DNA of 64,000 nt from an uncultured Prevotellaceae bacterium. GTDB taxonomy: Bacteria; Bacteroidota; Bacteroidia; Bacteroidales; Bacteroidaceae. The stretch spans positions 31,819 through 95,818 of the forward strand of contig ONDH01000003.1 of NCBI GenBank assembly GCA_900316505.1, given 5' to 3'. How positions within the stretch are numbered: position 1 is the stretch's first letter; the number at the start of each line of letters is the position of its first letter. Of the stretch, positions 17,608-25,188 are shown in pieces. The notes under the pieces are model-generated. The model worked only from the letters and a program-made list of their open reading frames with translations, did no database searches and was not told the origin of the DNA. Both the position numbers and the translations under genes were made by a program.

Positions 17608-18720
17608 TTATAATTCCGCTTCCTTCAACCGCTCTGCATTTTCCGCCACGATGAGGTGGTCGATGCAGTCCTGGATGTCGCCATCCATGAAGGCGGCGAG
17701 GTTGTAGATGGTGTAGTTGATGCGGTGGTCGGTGATGCGACCCTGCGGATAGTTGTAGGTGCGAATCTTTGCCGAGCGGTCACCTGTGGAGACGAGCGTC
17801 TTGCGGCGAGAAGCGATGTCGTCGATGTACTTCTGATGTTCGCGGTCATAGATGTAGGTGCGCAGACGGGCAAGGGCACGTTCCTTATTCTTCGGCTGGT
17901 CACGCGTTTCCGTACACTCCACCAGAATCTCCTCCTTCTCGCCCGTGTTCGGGTTTGTCCACATATAGCGGGCACGCACACCCGACTCCACCTTGTTCAC
18001 ATTCTGACCACCAGCACCCGACGAGCGGAAGGTGTCCCACTTGATTTCACCCTCGTTAATCTGCACGTCGAAAGCCTCCGCTTCGGGCAATACAGCCACC
18101 GTAGCAGCCGAAGTGTGTACACGTCCCTGCGTCTCGGTGACAGGCACACGCTGCACACGATGCACCCCCGACTCATACTTCATCGTGCCATACACATTCT
18201 CGCCCGTCACGTTGCAGATGATTTCCTTGTAGCCACCCACGGCGCCCTCCGAGAACGAAGACACCGTGAGGTGCCAGCCCTTCATCTCGCAGTATTTCGA
18301 GTACATGCGGAAGAGGTCGCCCGCAAACAGAGCCGCCTCGTCGCCACCCGTACCGCCACGGATTTCCAGCGTCACGTTCTTGCTGTCCTCAGGGTCGGCA
18401 GGGATGAGCAGGAGCTTGATTTCCTCCTCCAGCTCAGGGATACGCTTCTCGTTCACGGCGATTTCCTCACGTGCCATCTCCTTCATTTCGGGGTCATCCT
18501 CCATCGAGAGCATCTCCTTCGCCTCCTCCAAGCCCTTCACCGCGTTGATATACTCCTGTCGGGCTTCCATGATGTCCTCCAGGTTCTTGTATTCCTTTGT
18601 CAGCTGCACATACCGCTTCTGGTCGGCAATGACATTGGGGTCGGTAATGAGGGTTGACACCTCCTCAAATCGAGGCACCAACCCCTCCAATTTTTCCAGT
18701 ATCGTATTTTCTGTTGCCAT
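17608..18720 (-). CDS. prfA: Peptide chain release factor 1
   Basis: RF1 recognises UAG and UAA stop codons and triggers release of the nascent chain. The 370-residue protein has the GGQ motif in SSGAGGQNVNKVESGVRARY near 234-253 and the tripeptide anticodon PVT in VQRVPVTETQGRVHTSAAT near 190-208. The C-terminal FMDGDIQDCIDHLIVAENAE is typical of RF1. The start ATG at 18720 is downstream of a TAACTTTG box at 18740-18747. It heads a minus-strand run with the DUF4153 gene and pyrF. Confidence 0.96.
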   Translation of the reverse strand: MATENTILEKLEGLVPRFEEVSTLITDPNVIADQKRYVQLTKEYKNLEDIMEARQEYINAVKGLEEAKEMLSMEDDPEMKEMAREEIAVNEKRIPELEEEIKLLLIPADPEDSKNVTLEIRGGTGGDEAALFAGDLFRMYSKYCEMKGWHLTVSSFSEGAVGGYKEIICNVTGENVYGTMKYESGVHRVQRVPVTETQGRVHTSAATVAVLPEAEAFDVQINEGEIKWDTFRSSGAGGQNVNKVESGVRARYMWTNPNTGEKEEILVECTETRDQPKNKERALARLRTYIYDREHQKYIDDIASRRKTLVSTGDRSAKIRTYNYPQGRITDHRINYTIYNLAAFMDGDIQDCIDHLIVAENAERLKEAEL

Positions 18721-18739
18721 AGTGTCGTTATTTTGGGTG

Positions 18740-18747
18740 CAAAGTTA
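18740..18747 (-). promoter_or_regulatory. Bacteroidetes -7 box for prfA
   Basis: TAACTTTG on the minus strand, matching the TAnnTTTG consensus, 20 bases before the prfA start codon. No clear -33 element was identified. Confidence 0.6.
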
Positions 18748-18786
18748 CTGCTTTTAATTGAAAATTGAAAATTGATAATTGAAAAT

Positions 18787-18828
18787 TTGCCATGTGGAGT
18801 GTAAGCATCGCGTTAGCCTAACTGTCAA
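18787..18828 (+). repeat. Composite intergenic repeat, copy 2
   Basis: TTGCCATGTGG...GTAAGCATCGCGTTAGCC...ACTGTCAA, closely matching copy 1 at 14822. It is preceded by a run of AATTGAAAATTG-type units at 18756-18786 and followed by another GTCAACTG. Confidence 0.65.
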
Positions 18829-18951
18829 CCGTCAACTGTAACGCTGTGGCAAAGCACAAAATACATCGTGTGTGGGACTTGTATGACGAGAAAAATGTCT
18901 ATCTCACGTGAAATATTCCTCCTAAAGGAGTGAATTTTCAGATTTTATGCT

Positions 18952-18959
18952 TACCTTTG
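18952..18959 (+). promoter_or_regulatory. -7 box of the toxin-antitoxin operon
   Basis: TACCTTTG 27 bases before the antitoxin ATG. Upstream at 18919-18930 is the perfect palindrome CTCCTAAAGGAG, which could be an operator for autoregulation; that use is inference. Confidence 0.6.
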
Positions 18960-18986
18960 TGCCCGAATCATTAACGAAATCATTAT

Positions 18987-19256
18987 ATGGCAACAGCTGC
19001 AACCAACAAACTATGGGCATACATCGAAAGCCTTTCGCTTTCTCGCAGAGACCGCAACTGGTTGGCTGGAAAGCTTTTGGAGCCATCTTTCCAAGCAGAC
19101 CCTTATGAGGTGAGCCCATCAGGTGACTCTTTTTTTGCAGACAGCCGCAATGTGAAGGCTGTCGAGCGCGATATTGCAGAGGCTCATCGCCCCAATGCGA
19201 AATTCACTCGTCTGGAGAGTAAGGAAGACATTATGGCCATGATTAATGATTTGTAG
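18987..19256 (+). CDS. Antitoxin of a Txe/YoeB-type module
   Basis: An 89-residue protein immediately upstream (3 bases) of a YoeB-like toxin gene. The N-terminal part (TNKLWAYIESLSLSRRDRNWLAGKL) is unlike the usual YefM fold but matches small antitoxins found beside YoeB-like toxins in Bacteroidetes. The C-terminal half is acidic and probably disordered until it meets the toxin (FTRLESKEDIMAMINDL). It should neutralise the toxin and repress the operon. The assignment rests mainly on context. The ATG is preceded by a TACCTTTG box, so this is the first gene of the pair. Confidence 0.75.
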   Translation: MATAATNKLWAYIESLSLSRRDRNWLAGKLLEPSFQADPYEVSPSGDSFFADSRNVKAVERDIAEAHRPNAKFTRLESKEDIMAMINDL

Positions 19257-19259
19257 TTC

Positions 19260-19541
19260 ATGACTTACGTTGTATATCTCTCAGAACAAGCGAAGAAGGA
19301 ACTTGCTGTCATCAAACGTAGCGGCGACAAGAAGACTGTCAAGAAAGTGGCTGACTTGCTGCTTGAATTGCAGGAGCATCCGCGTACAGGTACTGGACAG
19401 GTTGAGCATTTGAAGCACTTCGTCTATGAAGAAACATGGTCGAGGCGCATCAACAAGCAGTACCGAATGATTTACGAAATTCACGACTTTGAAGTGTATG
19501 TCTCTGTTGTCTCACTGCGATCTCATTACGGTGACAAGTAA
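19260..19541 (+). CDS. yoeB: YoeB/Txe family mRNA interferase toxin
   Basis: A 93-residue ribosome-dependent endoribonuclease toxin of the RelE superfamily. QVEHLKHFVYEETWSRRINKQYRMIYEI at about 42-69 matches the YoeB core (LKH...WSRRIN...R..Y), with the conserved Arg of RRIN, and the C-terminal SLRSHYGDK keeps the His-Tyr pair that acts in catalysis in YoeB. It should cleave mRNA at translating ribosomes when freed from its antitoxin. Only three bases separate it from the antitoxin gene. It lies at the left edge of the accessory block and ends before the hairpin terminator at 19727. Confidence 0.88.
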   Translation: MTYVVYLSEQAKKELAVIKRSGDKKTVKKVADLLLELQEHPRTGTGQVEHLKHFVYEETWSRRINKQYRMIYEIHDFEVYVSVVSLRSHYGDK

Positions 19542-19726
19542 AATAACTCCAATGATTCGCCATGTCAGACCTGAAATATCTGCCTGTAAGTACTACCGTA
19601 ACTGTCGTTGTTTTGAGTGCAACATTACGAAAAACGAGCGAAATGTTTGGGTGTTGCCGATATGCATTGTCTGAGTGTAAACCACACAATTAATCTTTTG
19701 GGGGCAATTGAAAAATGATAAAAATA

Positions 19727-19758
19727 AAGAACCCGTGCAGTGTTCTGTGCGGGTTCTT
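19727..19758. terminator. Bidirectional hairpin terminator
   Basis: AAGAACCCG at 19727-19735 pairs perfectly with CGGGTTCTT at 19750-19758, with A-rich and T-rich sides. It lies between the toxin gene on the plus strand and the convergent minus-strand gene ending at 19809. The remainder of the gap 19542-19808 shows nothing else. Confidence 0.75.
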
Positions 19759-19808
19759 GTTTTGATGTGCCGATGTGTGGTGCTTTGGTGCAGGGAATTT
19801 CGTGGTTT

Positions 19809-20246
19809 TCACTTTCCTTCCTTTTCTAACTGTAGCGGTGTAGCGGTGAGACGCTTACGTGGTTTCTTATTCACATTCAGCGGTGTGCTCTTCGGAAACG
19901 CGATGCTGTAGGCGCTGTCGAGGGCTTTCAAATTGACCTTATAGTAGCTGATGCCCAGTTTCACACTGACGATGGCCCTTAGCAGTTCACGATGCTTGCG
20001 CGGATAGAGCGACGGAGGCGGAAGTTCGTCCCATCCCGCCTGTTCGCAGCGGTTGCACACCTCCCAGATAAAGTCGTCGTTAGCCTCAAAGCCGAACCAC
20101 GTTTTCAGCACCCTGCGGATGCAGAAGCGCTTGTACTGACCTCCGAGGAGGCGCCTCGTGCGCTCCAGCCGAAGCCAGAGCTGCACGAAGCATTCTTGGG
20201 TGTTCTCGATTTTCATCATTGCGGTAGCAAAATTTTCATTTTTCAC
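19809..20246 (-). CDS. Uncharacterised protein in BT4734/VirE-type cluster
   Basis: A 145-residue basic protein of unknown function with no signal peptide. The middle part (YKRFCIRRVLKTWFGFEANDDFIWEVCNRCEQAGWDELPPPSLYPRK) is rich in aromatic and charged residues; the C-terminal tail is Lys/Arg/Pro-rich. It begins 11 bases after the large VirE-like gene and is the last gene before the terminator at 19727-19758, so it is very probably co-transcribed with it. I recall no named domain for it. A nucleic-acid-binding role is possible from its charge but is a guess. Confidence 0.6.
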   Translation of the reverse strand: MKNENFATAMMKIENTQECFVQLWLRLERTRRLLGGQYKRFCIRRVLKTWFGFEANDDFIWEVCNRCEQAGWDELPPPSLYPRKHRELLRAIVSVKLGISYYKVNLKALDSAYSIAFPKSTPLNVNKKPRKRLTATPLQLEKEGK

Positions 20247-20257
20247 TTTTCACTTCT

Positions 20258-22534
20258 CTATACCTTTCCTCCGAATTTTTTCTTGTACGTTTCTGTCTTG
20301 CAGTAACGACCGGTCACCTCATCGTAGGCGATGTAGCCGCGACTCTGCCAACTGCGCAGTGTACCGTCACCACTGCCCGTCTTGCCCTGCTGCTGGCGCA
20401 TCTGGTAGTACTGCTCCTTGGTGAACTCATCGGGCAGCAGCTCCAGCAAGTTCTGAGGACCCGACTGACGCTGAATTTCCACCTCCTCACGAAGTTCGCG
20501 CTCCAACTGCTGACCAAAGTACAGCATCTTGCACCAGAGATTATACTGCTGCGTCCAGCGGACAAATTCCGCAATCTCGTGCGACCACTTGTAGCCGTGA
20601 GCCACGTAGAGCACCATCCCCTTCAGCCAGGCAATCACGTTGGCACGATAAGAGAAGACGCGGTAAGCCTCGCTCTCGTAGAGCTTTGCAGCATCCTTGT
20701 TCTCCTGCTTCATGTCGAGCGAGAGACGCTTGGCTTGCGGACACTCAATGAGCCCGTTGGCAGCCTCCAGTCGGTCAATGTAGGGTTTCAGTTCCTGTGC
20801 AAACGTGTGGTCGTAGATGCCCAGAATGGGAGCTGTATCATCGTCATCATCAGCCTTGATGATAGTCGATACATCCAGTCGGCTCACCGTACCGTCGTTC
20901 ACCATCTTGAAGAAGAATTTCCTTGCATTAGGTGGAGTGGTGGAGGCGTTGAAGTTCCATCTCAAGGGCGCGATACCAGAGACCGAATCAGCACCCACGC
21001 GCTCCTGACCGGCATCAGAGTTGTCAAACGCCTTACGAATCAGCAAGCCCACCTCATCAGCAGTACCCTTCGACGTCACCTTCTTCAGACCCTCAATCTC
21101 ATCCACGATGGTGTAGATGAATCGCTGCCCGTTGTTGTTGGCATCCACGATGCGCTGATTGAAGACCGCATCCGTCAGGTTGTCAATCAACATCTGGATG
21201 CAGATGTCCGTCGGACGTGGGTCTTTCTTCTGCTTCGCTCCAGGGTTCTTCTGTTTCCACTCGGCTTCGCGCTGACGATTAGGAATATCTCGCTGACGAA
21301 TATCCTCCATGATGTACTCAATCGGCTTTTTAATCGTCCCCTTACCGATACTTTGCCTACCAATCAAGACATTCATAAATGTCGCCTCGTGCTCCACATT
21401 GTCCCAGTAGCGGAACTTCACGCCGTGCAGGTGAACACCCAGTGCTGGGAACACCGCATTAGCCACAGCAGGCTTGTAGAACCAGGGCACGTTCTTCGTC
21501 AGCAGGCGTATCAGTGGTGGCAGTTTCTTCGGCATCGGTGGAGGGGTGGTCAGCGTACCGCCACAAGCTTTCACACCAGCCTGCGATTTCAGTGCCCCCA
21601 GCACCTGCTTCAATCGGAAAGGCATCCCCTTGCGAGGCTCCTTCAGTGCGTTCTCGATGGTCTTGCGCCACTCAGCCAAATCCTCCTGCGAACAACTGCC
21701 ATCAGGCTTTGCCCAGTAGTTAGGAACGACCGACAGCAGCTTCTCCAGCGAATACCCACAGATGCTGCGGAGAGTCACCGCCAGCTCGAAAGTCAGCACG
21801 TTGCGGTCGCCATCTGTAGGCTCCTTTCCATCGTTGTACAGTTCCCAGTACTTCGCGATGATGTCCTTGAACAGCACGCCGTTGTACCGAGCCTCTGGGT
21901 CATAGGCTGTTTGAGAACTGCAACACTGCAACACTGCAACAGCATCCTCTGTCTTCTCTGCCATCTTCGCAGGGGTAGCATCAAAAATGCTGTCGTCCAA
22001 GAACAGCAATTCATCGTCATCAGCTGTCGTAGTGAAAAAGACCCTCGTAATGTCCTTCGCACCCTCGTCGAACTTCACGCCCAGCACGTCGCTTGCCCAC
22101 TTCAAGTTCTCCTCCTGTGAGAGCTCTTCGTGGCGACGGAACACAAGGTGGTAGCCCTTCGATGCCGAACGCTCCAGCATGAGCAACCCCAATGCCTCCC
22201 GTTTCGCCATCACCAGTGCTGGCACACTCGCCATCTTCTCATCCATCCAAGCCTTCTTTTCCTCCTCTGAAAGCCCTTCGGGAGCCACGAAGTCAATGTC
22301 CATTCCCACCGACTTGGAGGGAGTCTTGCACCCCTTCAGAGCACCATCCTCACCGGGGATGCACGAGTAGTTCATCTGAATGAGCCGATGCTTCTGCCGA
22401 GTGTCACCCTCTCTCACCTGTTTCAGAATCGCCTTTTGTTTCTCACTGCCACGCAGACGCAGATACTCGTCTCGTGTGAGGACGGGGCGCATCACTTTCG
22501 CCCCATCCTGATATGTTACATAATATACACTCAT
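20258..22534 (-). CDS. BT4734/VirE-like N-terminal protein with DUF3987-type P-loop region
   Basis: A 758-residue protein. The N-terminal part (about 1-180, with CKTPSKSVGMDIDFVAPEGLSEEE and LERSASKGYHLVFRR) resembles the BT4734-like/VirE N-terminal domain of Bacteroidetes proteins. The middle carries a P-loop-like GRQSIGKGT near 387-395 and TIVDEIEGLKKVTSKGTADE near 465-484, which could be Walker A and B of a DUF3987/primase-helicase-like domain. Such proteins are often near HU-like DNA-binding proteins, as here (29658). The true function is not established. The stretch VAVLQCCSSQ near 199-208 is encoded by a repeat also found between genes at 28647-28786. Confidence 0.75.
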   Translation of the reverse strand: MSVYYVTYQDGAKVMRPVLTRDEYLRLRGSEKQKAILKQVREGDTRQKHRLIQMNYSCIPGEDGALKGCKTPSKSVGMDIDFVAPEGLSEEEKKAWMDEKMASVPALVMAKREALGLLMLERSASKGYHLVFRRHEELSQEENLKWASDVLGVKFDEGAKDITRVFFTTTADDDELLFLDDSIFDATPAKMAEKTEDAVAVLQCCSSQTAYDPEARYNGVLFKDIIAKYWELYNDGKEPTDGDRNVLTFELAVTLRSICGYSLEKLLSVVPNYWAKPDGSCSQEDLAEWRKTIENALKEPRKGMPFRLKQVLGALKSQAGVKACGGTLTTPPPMPKKLPPLIRLLTKNVPWFYKPAVANAVFPALGVHLHGVKFRYWDNVEHEATFMNVLIGRQSIGKGTIKKPIEYIMEDIRQRDIPNRQREAEWKQKNPGAKQKKDPRPTDICIQMLIDNLTDAVFNQRIVDANNNGQRFIYTIVDEIEGLKKVTSKGTADEVGLLIRKAFDNSDAGQERVGADSVSGIAPLRWNFNASTTPPNARKFFFKMVNDGTVSRLDVSTIIKADDDDDTAPILGIYDHTFAQELKPYIDRLEAANGLIECPQAKRLSLDMKQENKDAAKLYESEAYRVFSYRANVIAWLKGMVLYVAHGYKWSHEIAEFVRWTQQYNLWCKMLYFGQQLERELREEVEIQRQSGPQNLLELLPDEFTKEQYYQMRQQQGKTGSGDGTLRSWQSRGYIAYDEVTGRYCKTETYKKKFGGKV
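21913..21941 (-). repeat. CTGCAACA repeat inside the VirE-like gene
   Basis: GAGAACTGCAAC followed by two further ACTGCAAC units lies in frame in the VirE-like gene. The same sequence forms both arms of the inverted repeat at 28647-28786. Confidence 0.65.
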
Positions 22535-22558
22535 ACGTCATTCACAGTTTTAAGAGTT

Positions 22559-22942
22559 TTACCATTGTGTTTCCGAGCGTCTCGTCTTGATGAACGCCGC
22601 CTGTTCCTCCGTCTCCTCCCGATGCAAAGCCTCGATGAGTGCTTTACCCAATTTCTTAGGGAAGCGCAGTTGGAAGATAATGCTGCCCCGTGTTTCCTTC
22701 ACCTCGCCATGTGCAGTCGTGAAGAGCCTTGTGTAGCGGCTTCCGCTGTCCTTCGCATACGGATGAAAATGGCTTGTTCCCGATTCGTCGGTCACCATCC
22801 GTCCCTTCTGACTTGCTTCGTTACCTCCCACCACGATGTGCTGTCCCAGCTCGAACGCACAGGGGTAGATGTTGATGCTGCCGTTCTGACAGAAAACTGT
22901 TTGTGTCTCCATCTGGAGATTGTTGATGAAAATGTTGTTCAT
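22559..22942 (-). CDS. Uncharacterised protein upstream of the VirE-like gene
   Basis: A 127-residue protein of unknown function, 24 bases upstream of the VirE-like gene on the same strand. It begins MNNIFINNLQMETQTVFCQNG and contains SRYTRLFTTAHGEVKETRGSIIFQLRFPKKLGKALIEALHREE, a beta-rich segment followed by a helix. No signal peptide or membrane segment is seen. Its place suggests it belongs to the VirE-like operon. The upstream 348 bases to 23290 contain a weak promoter-like box at 23140-23147 (GAACTTTG on the minus strand), a possible small gene and the terminator of the next operon. Confidence 0.6.
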   Translation of the reverse strand: MNNIFINNLQMETQTVFCQNGSINIYPCAFELGQHIVVGGNEASQKGRMVTDESGTSHFHPYAKDSGSRYTRLFTTAHGEVKETRGSIIFQLRFPKKLGKALIEALHREETEEQAAFIKTRRSETQW

Positions 22943-23111
22943 GTTGTGATACTTCTAATTTTAATTTGAGAATTAAAAGCATCGTGCGCACGTTGCCGTA
23001 GTCGATGAAGATGTGTTTGCAACCACATTGCTTCATGTCTGTGAGAGTTTGTCGGAACTGTTCAAACTGATGGGCGCAAAGAAGTAGCACCCCTGAAAGT
23101 TCGGAAGCCAT
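22821..23111 (-). CDS. Possible small protein overlapping the next gene
   Basis: The first ATG after a GAACTTTG box (23140-23147, minus strand), with AAAGGAAAAG nearby, opens a 96-residue frame. Its first 57 residues (MASELSGVLLLCAHQFEQF... IFIDYGNVRTMLLI...) look protein-like, but the rest overlaps the start of the 22559-22942 gene out of frame by 122 bases and looks random. It may be a leader peptide gene that is longer than needed, or a decayed gene. Weakly supported. Confidence 0.3.
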   Translation of the reverse strand: MASELSGVLLLCAHQFEQFRQTLTDMKQCGCKHIFIDYGNVRTMLLILKLKLEVSQHEQHFHQQSPDGDTNSFLSERQHQHLPLCVRAGTAHRGGR

Positions 23112-23230
23112 TTTTGTGCTTCTTTTCCTTTCGACGGTGCAAAGTTCGGGAGAATGCCACAAAGCCAAAATTGCAAGAAGAAGAAAGTTCTGTCAATGTT
23201 TTGTTGGTATTTTGTCAGTTGAAAATCAGC

Positions 23231-23266
23231 AAGAAAAAAGACGTTGACAAAACTTGTCAACGTCTT
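23231..23266 (-). terminator. Terminator of the five-gene methyltransferase operon
   Basis: AAGACGTTGACA at 23238-23249 pairs perfectly with TGTCAACGTCTT at 23255-23266; on the minus strand it is followed by a T6 run. It lies 25 bases after the stop of the last operon gene. Confidence 0.85.
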
Positions 23267-23290
23267 CCTTCTTTTAATCTTTATTTCTTG

Positions 23291-24253
23291 TCAGAGTTTC
23301 ATCACAGATTGTGTTGAGATGATCTTCTCAATTCTTTCACATTGTTTTTTCGTGAACACACAGGTTGACCCTCCGTAATCCTTACACTTGGCAATGTAGT
23401 CGCGGTGTGGCTTGTCTTCGATGGCATCTCTAATTTTACTCACGTTGTTTTCAATCAGCGTGTCTTTCTTTCCGTCCCTCTCGATGTGCATATCCTTCAT
23501 CAAGCCTAAAACGTTGCACACCATTTTCAGATTCTTTCCCCAAGCATTGTTCCGAGGATCCACCTTTTTTAGCAGTTCCATCATACCATTTTCCGCACAG
23601 ATGGCTCGCCAGATGGATTCGTATGTATCCCACTCGATTTTGCACAATGCTCTTACTCCTTTCGTCTGTTCCAGCACATCCTTCACCATTGCTTCAATCT
23701 CTCCACGTGCCACCTCATCCATACGTTCCAAGGAATTCTCCATCTGCATGTAGTCGGTGATAGGAAGAATAATCTTCTTTCCCTCATTGTCATACCGCTT
23801 TCGGGTGAAAGCCTGAATGAGTTTCTCTGGATATTCCTTGTATTGAGGATTGGTGATAATTGTTGCAAGTGCCCTGCACATAGCCTTGTGAGGATGGTTT
23901 TCCGCATCTTCGCCAGCGTCGCACAATTGAGAGAACAGCACCGTCATCACACACAGAGCTGTTGCTGTCGCCTCATCCTCGCTTCGTTCCGTCCGCTTCT
24001 CGCCATTCTGAAAAACGCTGTATCTATCCATCAATTCCTTCATGAAGAAGTGCATCTCCATGTCGCGGTGCTCTGGGACTTCCGATAACCGCACACGTAA
24101 TGACTCTGCCTCATTCCAGATTTCCACAGGATTCAAATCGCCCTTCAATTCTAATCGGGTGAGCGTTTCCACCCATGTACGGAACAAAGCGTCACCGAGA
24201 TACCGATGACGATAACTGTCCAACTTTTCCTGCGTGAATCTGATGAAAGCCAT
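23291..24253 (-). CDS. Uncharacterised protein B, last gene of the methyltransferase operon
   Basis: A 320-residue, mostly helical, charged protein of unknown function without signal peptide. It starts MAFIRFTQEKLDSYRHRYLGDALFRTWV and contains KRTERSEDEATATALCVMTVLFSQLCDAGEDAENHPHKAMCRALATIITNPQYKEY at about 86-140. The C-terminal third (WGKNLKMVCNVLGLMKDMHIERDGKKDTLIENN) is also helical. It starts 2 bases after the end of gene A and ends before a strong terminator, so both are surely co-transcribed. No catalytic motif is evident. Its place downstream of a restriction-modification set suggests, but does not show, a defence-related role. Confidence 0.7.
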   Translation of the reverse strand: MAFIRFTQEKLDSYRHRYLGDALFRTWVETLTRLELKGDLNPVEIWNEAESLRVRLSEVPEHRDMEMHFFMKELMDRYSVFQNGEKRTERSEDEATATALCVMTVLFSQLCDAGEDAENHPHKAMCRALATIITNPQYKEYPEKLIQAFTRKRYDNEGKKIILPITDYMQMENSLERMDEVARGEIEAMVKDVLEQTKGVRALCKIEWDTYESIWRAICAENGMMELLKKVDPRNNAWGKNLKMVCNVLGLMKDMHIERDGKKDTLIENNVSKIRDAIEDKPHRDYIAKCKDYGGSTCVFTKKQCERIEKIISTQSVMKL

Positions 24254-24255
24254 AA

Positions 24256-25173
24256 CTACTCGAATACATCTGGCAAATTCTTCATGAATATTTTCACCTT
24301 GTCGTATGGTGTCGTTGCAATGTTCTTCAGCATTGTTTGGTCACCCACCAACTGTTCGAAAACTTTATCGTCCAGTTCTTTCACCACATATTGTCCCTTG
24401 CCACAAAAGATACGTTTTTCCCCATTTGGATACATAACAATCCATGCACCCGTTCCCGAAGCGCCATCCACCAACACTTCTTTCCGTTCCTTGTTTTTCT
24501 CAAGGTCGAGCGCACCGCCTTCGTCTGCACCAAATGAAAATTCGAGGTCACTGTTCCAATCGTCACGCACTTCTGTCAAGAATCCATCCATCACCTTCCT
24601 CAACCGTTCAAGATTCAGATGAGGGAAATGGAACGTGATCTTTTTGAATCCTTTGGGATATTCCTTCACAATTCGCCAGAACTCATGCTTGGGGTATGGA
24701 GCCTCCAGCAGCACCTTCAGGCGGTATCGTTTCAGCAGCACGTTCAGAGTTGCCTCCAGAATGCCCGCCACCGTTTGTGCCCTCTGAAACACCTTCGTCT
24801 TCTTCTCTATCGCAATTCGCTGAATGCCCTTGCGGTTGTCGATAATCACGAGGCAATTCCGATAATCCCTCACAATCTCCTCCTTCAATTGCTCTGTCGT
24901 GATGCTCAGGTTCCGCACATTCGCCACTCGCATCACATACACCTCATCCTGTGGCTCCGCAATCTGCTTGTGCCAATACTCCCATCCCCGTTTGTTCACA
25001 AATTGTATCGTGTTCTGATAGTCACAATGCAATACCTCACTCAGAATCTCCTGCTTCCTCGCAAAAGACTCTTCCACATCCACCGCCTCCCAACCAGGGA
25101 ACTGAATCTGATACTGCTCATCTGGCTCGATGATGCGGGCAAACTGATAGTTGTAGATGACGAAATTAGCCAT
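24256..25173 (-). CDS. Uncharacterised protein A of the methyltransferase operon
   Basis: A 305-residue protein of unknown function, no signal peptide. It starts MANFVIYNYQFARIIEPDEQYQ; VYVMRVANVRNLSI and NCLVIIDNRKGIQRIAIEKK at about 78-121 are beta-rich, followed by a helix (QRAQTVAGILEATLNVLLKRY) and a segment GFKKITFHFPHLNLERLRKVMDGFL. The region GASGTGAWIVMYPNGEKRIFCG near 242-263 is Gly-rich but is not a canonical P-loop. It lies 15 bases after the HNH gene and 2 before gene B. I associate similar hypothetical proteins with Bacteroidetes accessory regions but know no function. Confidence 0.7.
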   Translation of the reverse strand: MANFVIYNYQFARIIEPDEQYQIQFPGWEAVDVEESFARKQEILSEVLHCDYQNTIQFVNKRGWEYWHKQIAEPQDEVYVMRVANVRNLSITTEQLKEEIVRDYRNCLVIIDNRKGIQRIAIEKKTKVFQRAQTVAGILEATLNVLLKRYRLKVLLEAPYPKHEFWRIVKEYPKGFKKITFHFPHLNLERLRKVMDGFLTEVRDDWNSDLEFSFGADEGGALDLEKNKERKEVLVDGASGTGAWIVMYPNGEKRIFCGKGQYVVKELDDKVFEQLVGDQTMLKNIATTPYDKVKIFMKNLPDVFE

Positions 25174-25188
25174 AGTGAATCATTTTAT

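Noticed and set aside
20579..22120. 513-codon open frame on the plus strand across the VirE-like gene
   Set aside because: The minus-strand gene has recognisable domains and operon context; the plus-strand translation is low in structure and is a codon-usage shadow.
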